Shown here: positions 17,881-26,701 of the stretch, one piece after another
How positions within the stretch are numbered: the stretch's first letter is position 1
How the letters are laid out: each line of letters opens with the position of its first letter
NCBI GenBank assembly: GCA_963836005.1
Contig: CAWIHS010000006.1
Span: 248,001 to 312,000 of the forward strand
Length of the DNA stretch: 64,000 bases
DNA from: CAWIHS01 sp963836005
GTDB taxonomy: Bacteria > Pseudomonadota > Gammaproteobacteria > GRL18
Direction of reading: 5' to 3'
The notes under the pieces: model-generated
The model's input: the letters and a program-made list of their open reading frames with translations, nothing else
Told to the model about the DNA's origin: nothing
Databases searched by the model: none
Position numbers and translations under genes: made by a program

Positions 17881-18749
17881 CTCGAGCATCCCCACGATTG
17901 TTACTCTGTACTGATCTGGATCGAACCTTACTGCCCAATGGGAAGCAATCTGAATCGAATAGCGCCAGACAAAGATTTCGTTCTCTGGTGGCACATCCCC
18001 AGGTCGTGCTGGTTTATGTCACTGGACGTCATCAGGGGCTGGTCGAGCAGGCCATACACAACTACCAGATTCCTCAACCTGACTATGTGATTGCCGATGT
18101 AGGTTCCAGTATTTATAAAATACTGGATGCTAACTGGTATCATTGGCAAGTTTGGGAAGATAAAATAAGCAAAGACTGGCAGGGAAAAACTCATGATGAA
18201 ATACACGCGATCTTCAATAAGCTGTTATTGCCTGAACGGAAAAAATTGAGATTACAGGAGTTCAGTAAACAGAACTCTCATAAGATCAGCTATTATGTGC
18301 CGCTGTATGTTGATCATACTGCATTGATAGACAGAATGAATACCCTGTTACAGCAGCAGCATATCCATGCTAATTTGATCTGGAGTATTGATGAGCAGAT
18401 GAGCATCGGCCTGCTGGATGTGTTGCCGGCCAGTGCCGGTAAACGCCAGGGTATAGAATTCCTGATGCAGCATTTAGAGTTTAGTACGCGGGAAACAGTA
18501 TTTGCCGGAGACAGCGGAAATGATATCTCGGTGATGGCCAGTCCATTACAGGCGGTGCTTGTAGCCAATGCCAGTGACGAAGTGCGGGAACTTGCCAGGC
18601 AGGAAGCAAAAATAAATGGACAATTAAAAAATCTTTATTTTGCCCGGGGTAATTATCTGGGCATGAATGGCAACTACAGCGCAGGTATACTCGAAGGGGT
18701 TGCTCATTATCTTCCAGAAATTGAATCCTGGTTTACGCAGCCATCATGA
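17877..18749 (+). CDS. spp: Sucrose-6-phosphate phosphatase (HAD family)
   Basis: A 290-residue HAD hydrolase that removes phosphate from sucrose-6-phosphate. Motif I is CTDLDRTLLP (catalytic aspartates), motif II includes YVTGRH, and motif IV is VFAGDSGNDISVM. The start is GTG, overlapping the TGA of the synthase gene (GTGA), which indicates translational coupling. Its stop in turn overlaps the start of the fructokinase gene (ATGA). Length is normal for the bacterial enzyme. Confidence 0.92.
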   Translation: MTRASPRLLLCTDLDRTLLPNGKQSESNSARQRFRSLVAHPQVVLVYVTGRHQGLVEQAIHNYQIPQPDYVIADVGSSIYKILDANWYHWQVWEDKISKDWQGKTHDEIHAIFNKLLLPERKKLRLQEFSKQNSHKISYYVPLYVDHTALIDRMNTLLQQQHIHANLIWSIDEQMSIGLLDVLPASAGKRQGIEFLMQHLEFSTRETVFAGDSGNDISVMASPLQAVLVANASDEVRELARQEAKINGQLKNLYFARGNYLGMNGNYSAGILEGVAHYLPEIESWFTQPS

Positions 18750-19675
18750 TTAAACAAACCAGTCGCGATAACCGCAATGCCGATCATACAGTTCAGAAGT
18801 CTGGTGCTGTTATTTTCGGTGAAGTCCTGTTTGATTGCTTTCCTGACGGCAGCAGAGTGTTAGGTGGCGCACCGTTTAATGTGGCCTGGCATTGCCAGGC
18901 CTTTGGTTTATCGCCGCTGTTTATTTCCCGCGTAGGAAATGATCCCTTAGGGTTTCAGATAAGAGATGCCATGCTGGATTGGGGTATGGATACTTCAGGT
19001 CTGCAGCTCGATTCATCTCATCCCACCGGTATTGTCGATGTCACCTTCAAGGATGGCGAACCTGCCTATGACATCGTCGCCAACAGTGCATGGGATTTTA
19101 TTCATTTTGATGCGGTGCCGCCTTATAAAAATGACAAGCTGTTATATCATGGTTCTCTGGCACTGCGAAATTCAACCTCAGCCCGTTCACTTGAGCGACT
19201 TAAACAAAACTGCAGAGGGTCAATATTTGTTGATGTAAATTTACGTGCACCCTGGTGGGAAAAACAAATGATTGAGCATGCAATCGACCAAAGACAATGG
19301 ATAAAATTGAATGAAGATGAATTAAGTTTATTAGTCCCTCAGAAAAATACTCTAGAAGAGCGGATCCAATACCTATTGTCAACGATAGGAATGGAACTGG
19401 TGATTGTTACCCGAGGTAAACAGGGGGCACTGGCTGTTACTGCTAATGGAGGGCAATACAGTGTAAAACCCGAACCAGCAACCCATGTTGTAGATTCTGT
19501 GGGTGCCGGAGATGCTTTCAGCAGCGTAATGATACTAGGTAAAATCAAAAACTGGTCATTGCAGGATAGCATGCAGCGGGCACAAAGTTTTGCCAGTGCC
19601 ATAGTCGGTCATCGAGGGGCAACTGTGCACGACAAGGATTTTTATCAATTTTTTATTAACGCCTGGGAATTATGA
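18746..19675 (+). CDS. Fructokinase (PfkB/ribokinase family)
   Basis: A 309-residue sugar kinase. It has the N-terminal FGEVLFDCFPDGSRVLGGAPFNVAWH, LTDA-like substrate loops, and the C-terminal signature VVDSVGAGDAFSS with the catalytic Asp. It probably phosphorylates the fructose released when amylosucrase splits sucrose, as in the homologous clusters of halotolerant methanotrophs. It overlaps the upstream phosphatase gene by 4 bp and is followed 53 bp later by the amylosucrase gene. Confidence 0.9.
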   Translation: MIKQTSRDNRNADHTVQKSGAVIFGEVLFDCFPDGSRVLGGAPFNVAWHCQAFGLSPLFISRVGNDPLGFQIRDAMLDWGMDTSGLQLDSSHPTGIVDVTFKDGEPAYDIVANSAWDFIHFDAVPPYKNDKLLYHGSLALRNSTSARSLERLKQNCRGSIFVDVNLRAPWWEKQMIEHAIDQRQWIKLNEDELSLLVPQKNTLEERIQYLLSTIGMELVIVTRGKQGALAVTANGGQYSVKPEPATHVVDSVGAGDAFSSVMILGKIKNWSLQDSMQRAQSFASAIVGHRGATVHDKDFYQFFINAWEL

Positions 19676-19728
19676 ACAGCTCAGTATCGAGCAGTAACTA
19701 ATCAATTGAACTTAAACAATAACTCACT

Positions 19729-21696
19729 ATGTACGAACAAGTATCACATTCTTTGCTTAACGAAATATTAATCAAATTAAATCCCGAAATCAAACAGCAG
19801 GAATTGCGTCATTTTTATACGCGTCTTGGTGCGAATTTTTATTCTATCTACTCCCTTTTCCATATGCTCTATGGTGAGCGCGATGATTTTGCAAAGCAGG
19901 CTTTACTCCTGGTCGAAACCATGGCAAGGCAATACAATAAGCGCTCGGAACCACTCAAAAGTAAAGATATTGAGCGAGAAAAAGACCACAACTGGTTTCT
20001 AAGCCAAAAATGGGTTGGTATGACCTTATACACGGATGGTTTTGCCAATAACCTGAAAGGACTGAAAAACAAACTGCATTACTTTCAGGAACTGGGGATC
20101 AATATGATACATATCATGCCTATCATGGCTTGTCCAAATGGTAAAAGTGATGGCGGGTATGCTGTGAGTGATTTTCGCCGAGTTGATAATCGTTTTGGTA
20201 ACAACGATGACCTGCATGAAGTCATAGCGGAGTTGCAAAAAAGGGACATTTTATTGACCCTGGATGTTGTGGTAAACCATACTTCAAATGAACATGAGTG
20301 GGCAAAAAAAGCACGCCAGGGTAATAAGCAATACCAGGACTATTATTACATCTTCGACAATCGAGAAATACCCGACATGTTCGAGGAAACCATGCCGGAA
20401 ATATTTCCGCAGACTGCACCGGGGAATTTCACCTGGGTTGATGGTATGGAAAAATGGGCGATGACGGTTTTCAACGATTACCAATGGGATCTCAATTACA
20501 GTAACCCGGCGGTTTTTATTGAGATGGTGGATATCATTCTTTACTGGGCTAATCAGGGTGCTGACATTGTTCGCCTGGATGCAGTTGCCTTTTTATGGAA
20601 AAAAATTGGCAGTACTTGCCAGAACGAACGCGAAGCACATCTGATATTACAGTTAATGAAGGATTGCTGCCAGGTCACTGCTCCTGGTGTTTTGTTTATA
20701 GCCGAAGCGATTGTCGCACCAGTGGAAATTATTAAATATTTTGGTGAAGATGCCGTTAATGCCAAAGAATGTGAAATTGCCTATAATGCAACCTTTATGG
20801 CATTACTATGGAATGCTGTAGCCACCAAAAATGCCAAACTTTTATATCAGGGTTTAAAAACACTTCCGGATAAGCTCGAACGCGCCACCTGGTTAAACTA
20901 TATACGTTGTCATGATGATATTGGTCTTGGTTTTGATGATGCAGATATCCGTGCGGTAGGGTTTGATCCCCTGGAGCATCGAAAATTCCTGATTGATTAC
21001 TTTACTGGCAACTATAATGACTCAGAAGCCAGAGGGCTCCCCTTTGGACAAAATCTTAAAACCGGTGATGCACGAATTTCAGGTTCGTTGGCGTCACTGG
21101 CTGGATTAGAATCGGCACTGGAAACAAACGATGCGCAAAAAATTGATAACGCCATCAAACATATTCTGCTCTTACACAGTTTGATTATGTCTTTTGGCGG
21201 TATTCCATTACTGTATTATGGTGATGAAATAGGGACCCTGAATGATTGTGGTTTTTTAAATGATGAACACAAGTTAAATGATACTCGCTGGGCGCACCGT
21301 CCCATTATTGATTGGGACAAAGCCGAGCTTAGACATCAGTCAGGCACCATAGAAAACCGAATCTTTCATGCGATAAAAAAAATGCTGGCCGTGCGTAAAG
21401 AAATCGCTGCCTTTGCTGATTTTAATAACCGTGAACTCATACAAGTGGATAATCCGCACCTGTTTGTATTTACGCGTTTTGATCTTTGGCTCGCATCGGT
21501 CAAAGTGCTCGTCGTCGCGAATTTCGATGCCCATCCGCAATATCTGAATTTAAATGATCCCGGGATAAAATCCGTTTTTTTCAACGCACAGGTGATAGAC
21601 CTCTACTCAGGCGATTCCCCTGCTATGTTTAAAGATCAATTAGTGATCCCGCCCTATCATTTTTACTGGTTGACAGATGAACATAGAATTAGCTGA
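19729..21696 (+). CDS. ams: Amylosucrase (GH13 family)
   Basis: A 655-residue alpha-amylase-family enzyme that splits sucrose and transfers glucose to alpha-glucan. Conserved regions are present: DVVVNHTSNEHEWA, ADIVRLDAVAFLWK (catalytic Asp), VLFIAEAIV (acid/base Glu) and YIRCHDDIGLG (third Asp). The N-terminal helical domain (about residues 1-90) and the amylosucrase signature LNYSNPAVFIEMVDIILYW support this over other GH13 enzymes. It is the last gene of the sucrose operon, so the cluster can both make sucrose and convert it to glycogen-like polymer plus fructose. Confidence 0.93.
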   Translation: MYEQVSHSLLNEILIKLNPEIKQQELRHFYTRLGANFYSIYSLFHMLYGERDDFAKQALLLVETMARQYNKRSEPLKSKDIEREKDHNWFLSQKWVGMTLYTDGFANNLKGLKNKLHYFQELGINMIHIMPIMACPNGKSDGGYAVSDFRRVDNRFGNNDDLHEVIAELQKRDILLTLDVVVNHTSNEHEWAKKARQGNKQYQDYYYIFDNREIPDMFEETMPEIFPQTAPGNFTWVDGMEKWAMTVFNDYQWDLNYSNPAVFIEMVDIILYWANQGADIVRLDAVAFLWKKIGSTCQNEREAHLILQLMKDCCQVTAPGVLFIAEAIVAPVEIIKYFGEDAVNAKECEIAYNATFMALLWNAVATKNAKLLYQGLKTLPDKLERATWLNYIRCHDDIGLGFDDADIRAVGFDPLEHRKFLIDYFTGNYNDSEARGLPFGQNLKTGDARISGSLASLAGLESALETNDAQKIDNAIKHILLLHSLIMSFGGIPLLYYGDEIGTLNDCGFLNDEHKLNDTRWAHRPIIDWDKAELRHQSGTIENRIFHAIKKMLAVRKEIAAFADFNNRELIQVDNPHLFVFTRFDLWLASVKVLVVANFDAHPQYLNLNDPGIKSVFFNAQVIDLYSGDSPAMFKDQLVIPPYHFYWLTDEHRIS

Positions 21697-21726
21697 ACAA
21701 TAACAAATGGTTATGCAAAAGCTATG

Positions 21727-21810
21727 GCAACTTCTCAATAAGTCCGTGCAAAATCCCCTCCCTCTATCAGGGGAAGGAACTTGAACTGCACGGACTTATT
21801 GAGAAGTTAC
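21727..21810 (+). mobile_element. Small inverted-repeat element family D, copy D1 (84 bp)
   Basis: The left end is GCAACTTCTCAATAAGTCCG, and the right end read in reverse is GTAACTTCTCAATAAGTCCG, so the element is a long hairpin. It is flanked by an exact 8-bp duplication AAGCTATG (21719-21726, 21811-21818). Compared with D2 (62598-62743) it lacks about 62 bp of interior, and the deletion lies between C-runs. It sits between the amylosucrase and mechanosensitive channel genes (convergent), where the hairpin could act as a transcription barrier. Confidence 0.88.
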
Positions 21811-21922
21811 AAGCTATGTAATAATTCAGGTTAATGTTTTGGGCATGTTGAGCAACTACGGATCAATCATCTTTAAAATCTTCATCCACATTTTTGCTTA
21901 AGAACTAACCTATGTATCGACA

Positions 21923-24900
21923 CTAATTAAGCTTAGGCTGAATATCAGGCAATTCTTTGATATAGATATCCTGCTGTGGGAATGGAATACCAATGTTGGC
22001 TTCCTTAAGGGCATCCCAGATCGCAAACATGACATCAGATTTAATTTTCAGACGGCTAAATTCCCCTACATCAATATAATATTGAACCCTGAAATTAACA
22101 GAGGAGGCAGCAAATTCTGTCAGCCAGACATGGGGTTCCGGATCCAGAAGAACTTCCGGCTGCATGATGACAGCCTCCTTTATAATCTTTTTCGCTATAT
22201 GAGGATCATCCTGATAACGAACGCCAATGGTTAACACAGTGCGGACAATTTTATTCGTGCGTGTCCAATTAACAAACGCGTTACTGACCAGATCAGAATT
22301 GGGTATGATCACATCCTGATTATCCCAGGTCGTTACAGTGACCGAACGCATGCCAATCTCTGAAACCGTCCCTTCATTATTTCCAATGGTGACCCAGTCG
22401 TCCGTACGTATAGGTCTTTCGGCGAGTAAAATCAGACCGCTGATAAAATTATTAGCGATATTCTGCAGACCAAAACCGATACCAACACCCAAAGCTCCGG
22501 CAAAAATCGTCAGGCTGGTCAAATCAATCCCAAGAATATTCAAGGCAATCAGTATGCCTACGACCACGACTGCATACTGGGTAAACACGGATAGACTATT
22601 GCGTATCCCTATATCCTGAATATTACTGTAGAGCCAGCCATAGGTAATATCACGAGCCCAGCGGCCAATGTAAAACACCAGGAACAATAAGCAGAGAGTT
22701 CCCAGTAAATTGAGGCTGTTGATGTCGAACTTTCCGATGGAGAAAACAGGATAAGTGAGCCAATTTTTTATCTGTAAACCAATGGCCGGATCACCGCCTA
22801 ACAGTCTATAGAATACCCAGGCTGCTAATAACAACAAGCCTATCCTTATCATTAACTGTACCGGTACCACCAGACTGCGGACCCAGAATGCTCCCCGTTC
22901 GGATTTACTGGCAAGCATATCCCCCAGGTTTTTTGACAGATCAATAACCAGTCCTCGCGCGATAAGCCAGCCAGCCGCCACAAGGATAAACAGTGAAAGA
23001 TAGCCTGCTACTGACCAGGCAAGATCAATATAGCCGAAAATCCCCAAAACGGCTGCAGTCAGTATGGCGATGGGAATGACAGACACGGCTAAACCCAGCA
23101 ATTTTATCCAGTAGATATTACCTTTAATTGTCCTGAAACTGTGCATTAAAAGTTTACGCATACGAAACGACAGATATACCATCGGAAGGAGCAAGAGCAT
23201 AAACGTTCGATCGGCCAGATCCTGCAATTCGTTTGAAAAAAGTCCCAGGTGTGCCAGGGCCAGAATAATACAGAAAAACGATATCACAATGACCCACAGA
23301 ACAATCAAACGGTATAATCCTGGTTGTTGCTCACTCAGGCCAAGAGGAGATTTCAGGATCCACCAACTCAGTTCAATCAACAGCCAGGCTCCTAGCCAGA
23401 TAGCGACTAATATGCTGATGAGTAACAGGCCTGGAGGGATAATATCCAGCACCCATGCGGCAATCATTAACAAGCCGCCCAACAGCAGGCCGAACCGATT
23501 TGCGCGCAGCCAGGAAGAGCTTATAAACAGGATCTTTTCGGTAAAATTCTTCGTGGCAACAAATCGTTCTGCAGGCTTCAGACGCCACAGGCTCAAACAG
23601 ACAATTGACCAGGCAAAACCCAGCATGAACAATAAAGACCAGACATTGAAATCGGCTTGTTGCATTGCCGTATGCAGGGAAACCAGGATAAGTCGGCCCG
23701 TTTGCAGTAAGGTGGCAGGTAAATTCTTTATTTCTGACCATACTGACTGCCATTCATCAAAGCTGCGAGGCAGATGATGACGCTGAGTCAGATCCTGTTT
23801 TTTTTGTTGCCGGTAAGCGATCTCTCTAAATACTATTTCGCCGTTGAGTTTCTGGCTATGTGATGAAATCTCAGAAGACAGTGTATTGATTGCTTTTAGT
23901 TGATCCTCAAGAATTAGATTGATTTCGTCATAGATTGTTGCATTTTTTACATCCAGATTTTTGCGTTTCTGCATCACTTCAAGACGTTGCTGAATCAAGT
24001 TAGCTTTATTTTTCAGCAGTCCATTCAGCGGGATTAATGAGACTTTCAACTGGATCAATTTGTCATATAACAGTTTCATTGACCGAGGTTCTTTCGCTAG
24101 CGCACTTGATTGAGCAGCGATCAGCTCCATCTGTATTTGTGACTGGGTCAGCCTGTAGCGTATATCATCAAGAAAGATTGATGCTTCTGCTTTTAATAAT
24201 TGTACCTCTGTCTGATCTCGTTGCGCCTGTGAGATATCAGAGCGTTCTCTGAACTGAGCTAATTGTATATTCAGTTTGATAATTTCCTGCTGCCATTTAT
24301 CCCGCTCTGAGGAGAGCTGATTTTCTAAATGACCTAGCGTTTGCTGTTGAATCTTTTCCTGCTGGCGCTGATAGGTATTACGCACTGCTGTCCACCACTT
24401 TTCTGCCAGAGACAGGCGTTCCCGGGTCAGTGCATTGCGCTGGTTGAGCTGTTCGATATGTTTAACTTCAAGTTTGAGTAAAGACTGTTCCTTCGCCAGT
24501 GCTGATTTGGTTGTGGAAATATTTTCTGCGGTTGCTGTAACAGGATCAGCTGCCAGGCTCTGTAGCTGATCGTTTAGCTGTTGAATTGATTTTTCAATTT
24601 CAAGCCTGTGCTGTTCTGCTGCAACGATGTCAAGTGAAATGGACTTCAATGATACCTTCAGGGCTTGTACTTCCAGTCGAGCCTTCTCAAGATCTGATGT
24701 TTTAAGATGGTTTGATTCCAGTTTTGCTTTGCGTGAGTTAAATTCTGATTTCCAGATGGCTAATTCAGATTTATCTTCTGCAACTGCAGCAGCTTCGGCA
24801 TTCAGCGTCCTGGTTCTGGAAGTAACAAGATTGTTATTTGTCTCCTGTTGAGAAGACGAAGCCTGCTCAGGCTCTGCAGCATAAATGTTGAACGATAAAA

Positions 24901-24946
24901 ATAACACTACGCAACAAATGATATGCTTGTGAAGTGATTCTGTCAT
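21923..24946 (-). CDS. Large mechanosensitive channel (MscS superfamily, MscK/YjeP-like)
   Basis: A 1007-residue inner-membrane channel that opens on membrane tension during osmotic downshock. A signal peptide covers residues 8-23. A long periplasmic coiled-coil domain spans about 50-400. Multiple membrane segments lie between about 430 and 800. The MscS core begins near 790: the pore-lining helix FAGALGVGIGFGLQNIANNF, then GLILLAERPIRTDDWVTIGNNEGTVSEIGMRSV, the beta domain TTWDNQDVIIPNSDLVS, and the C-terminal IGIPFPQQDIYI. Domain order and length match MscK/YjeP-type channels. It is convergent with the sucrose operon. Confidence 0.92.
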   Translation of the reverse strand: MTESLHKHIICCVVLFLSFNIYAAEPEQASSSQQETNNNLVTSRTRTLNAEAAAVAEDKSELAIWKSEFNSRKAKLESNHLKTSDLEKARLEVQALKVSLKSISLDIVAAEQHRLEIEKSIQQLNDQLQSLAADPVTATAENISTTKSALAKEQSLLKLEVKHIEQLNQRNALTRERLSLAEKWWTAVRNTYQRQQEKIQQQTLGHLENQLSSERDKWQQEIIKLNIQLAQFRERSDISQAQRDQTEVQLLKAEASIFLDDIRYRLTQSQIQMELIAAQSSALAKEPRSMKLLYDKLIQLKVSLIPLNGLLKNKANLIQQRLEVMQKRKNLDVKNATIYDEINLILEDQLKAINTLSSEISSHSQKLNGEIVFREIAYRQQKKQDLTQRHHLPRSFDEWQSVWSEIKNLPATLLQTGRLILVSLHTAMQQADFNVWSLLFMLGFAWSIVCLSLWRLKPAERFVATKNFTEKILFISSSWLRANRFGLLLGGLLMIAAWVLDIIPPGLLLISILVAIWLGAWLLIELSWWILKSPLGLSEQQPGLYRLIVLWVIVISFFCIILALAHLGLFSNELQDLADRTFMLLLLPMVYLSFRMRKLLMHSFRTIKGNIYWIKLLGLAVSVIPIAILTAAVLGIFGYIDLAWSVAGYLSLFILVAAGWLIARGLVIDLSKNLGDMLASKSERGAFWVRSLVVPVQLMIRIGLLLLAAWVFYRLLGGDPAIGLQIKNWLTYPVFSIGKFDINSLNLLGTLCLLFLVFYIGRWARDITYGWLYSNIQDIGIRNSLSVFTQYAVVVVGILIALNILGIDLTSLTIFAGALGVGIGFGLQNIANNFISGLILLAERPIRTDDWVTIGNNEGTVSEIGMRSVTVTTWDNQDVIIPNSDLVSNAFVNWTRTNKIVRTVLTIGVRYQDDPHIAKKIIKEAVIMQPEVLLDPEPHVWLTEFAASSVNFRVQYYIDVGEFSRLKIKSDVMFAIWDALKEANIGIPFPQQDIYIKELPDIQPKLN

Positions 24947-25082
24947 ATGACAGTTATCTCCTTGTTTAGCCAGTCAACGGGAGTTGCTGAGACTAATATG
25001 AAAGGGTGCCAATGATGATGAACGTCAAAATCTGCTCGACGGCAAATTCGACACCCTGAGCTCTGAGCCGTTTGTTGGTTTC

Positions 25083-25386
25083 TCATAGGTAGGTACTTAA
25101 GCAAAATCAGGTGCGGATAATCGAGTATTTGTTGACCCACATGGACGACTTCGGCTCCTGCCTCTCGCATGCATTTCCACCATCCATGGTGGTCAAGTGG
25201 GAAATGCAGGTTATGCATGGAGCAATTACCTGCCCAGAAGACGCCGTAAATACTTCCATGTAGGCTTTTTATAGCCGTCCATGGCTATAAAAACTTGACC
25301 TACATGGATGTAGGGAATGCAGATTATGCAGGAGCAATCATCTGTCTTCCACAAACACTCAATTATCCTTAAGTACCTACGTATGA
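25083..25386 (+). mobile_element. MITE-like element family C', copy C2 (304 bp)
   Basis: The ends are TCATAGGTAGGTACTTAAG on the left and, in reverse, TCATACGTAGGTACTTAAG on the right. The flanking 8-bp duplication TTGGTTTC is exact (25075-25082, 25387-25394). The interior carries the hairpins CCACCATCCATGGTGG (25177-25192), TATAGCCGTCCATGGCTATA and CCTACATGGATGTAGG. Outer arms differ from the GTAAC-ended copies, yet interior blocks such as CTTCGGCTCCTGCCTCTCGC are shared. It encodes no protein. Confidence 0.88.
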
Positions 25387-25412
25387 TTGGTTTCTAAATA
25401 AGAGTTCCAAAT

Positions 25413-26542
25413 TAGTGAACATTTAATTGAACCTAAACCTTGTTTGTTGATCAAATTTATCGACCAAAACAAATAAATCAACAACAAGGTTTAAGATGGG
25501 AACTATTATAGCGAAATTAACTCGTCCAGTATGCCGCAGATTGAAAAAAGTGGTTCAATTTAATCGTGATGGAGATTATCGAAGACGCGCAAAAGCAATT
25601 TTATTATTGCACAAAGGACATACGATTAAAGGTACAGCAGAGCTTCTTTGTGCCAGCAGGAACAGCATTACCAAATGGCTTGCCTTATTCAATGACTACG
25701 GTGAATCAGGTTTGGTTCCTGAACAAAGAGGAAGACGCGCCTACAGTATTAATGATGATATTTGCCACCGTCTAATTGAGTTAATACAAATCAAGCCGGA
25801 AGACTTTGGCTGGTGTGCATCGAGATGGACTTCTGAGACGCTTTCTCGTCAAATTAATGCTGAGTTTAAAACCAGAATCCATGCATCGACCATCAGGCGA
25901 TTATTGCCCCGGTTAGGTATTGTCTGGAACCGGGCAAGCCCGACACTTTGTATCCAGGATAAAGAAAAAGCACGAAAAATGAAGAAGATAAAGCAGGCTT
26001 TAGGCCGTGCAAATGCAGAAAATCCGGTATTCTATGTGGATGAAGTGGATATAGATTTAAACCCCAGGATTGGCAGTTGCTGGTCAATCAAAGGGGAACA
26101 AACCCGAATTATGACTAGGGAAAAACCAGAAAAACTATCTGGCTGGAGCACTCAATGCAAAAACGGGGTACATCGTCTGGGTGGAATGGGAAAAGAAAAA
26201 CTCATTCCTGTTTTTACGTCTGATGGCTGAACTACGAAAGCGATACCGGCAGGCAAAAACGATCCGTTTAATTGCTGATAATTACATAATTCATAAAAGT
26301 GGGATCACTAAAACATTTTTGGAACATAATAAAAAATTCAGTCTGATATTTCAGCCAGTTTATCATCCATGGGTAAACCGAATTGAATTAGTCTGGAAAC
26401 AATTGCATGACACGGTAACCAGAAATCACAAGCATACAACCATGAAGAGTTTGATGAAAGCAGTCAGAAAATTTATGAATAACGTATCACCTTTTCCAGG
26501 ATCAATGGTGCAACAGATGAAATTACAAAGTGTTCACCATTA
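25413..26542 (+). mobile_element. IS630-family insertion sequence (frameshifted)
   Basis: An element of about 1.13 kb bounded by TA dinucleotides. Inward from the left TA the sequence reads GTGAACATTTAATT; from the right TA, in reverse, it reads ATGGTGAACACTTTGTAATT, so the ends are imperfect inverted repeats around GTGAACA. IS630/Tc1-like elements insert at TA. The transposase gene fills the interior. It lies 27 bp beyond the C' element C2. Confidence 0.75.
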
Positions 26543-26543
26543 A
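25496..26543 (+). pseudogene. IS630-family transposase, broken by a frameshift
   Basis: The first part (from 25496) has an N-terminal helix-turn-helix (TIKGTAELLCASRNSITKWLALF) and the first catalytic Asp in VFYVDEVDIDLNP. Near 26130, at CCAGAAAAACTATC, the reading frame must shift by +1 to continue as KNYLAGALNAKTGYIVWVEWEKK, then LIADNYIIHKS (second Asp) and HPWVNRIELVWKQLHD (catalytic Glu). The three DDE residues are thus split over two frames. The stop TAA coincides with the right-hand TA boundary of the element. Probably inactive, unless the A-run allows slippage or the sequence has an error. Confidence 0.85.
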
Positions 26544-26701
26544 AGATCTTTTATTTAGTTGCAGCGTACTGTTAAATAACAGTCGTTCGCAGCACGGTAG
26601 AATCAATATCAGAAGTTTTATTAAAGCTATAACAGCACACTTTTAAGTAAGGCTGGTATCTCTTTGGTTCTTAAAAAAGGATACTCTTTGGGAATATATG
26701 T

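Noticed and set aside
25083..25386. CRISPR array or integron attC-like array as an explanation for the repeated hairpins
   Set aside because: There are no regularly spaced direct repeats with unique spacers, no cas or integrase genes, and copies are dispersed singly with 8-bp duplications.
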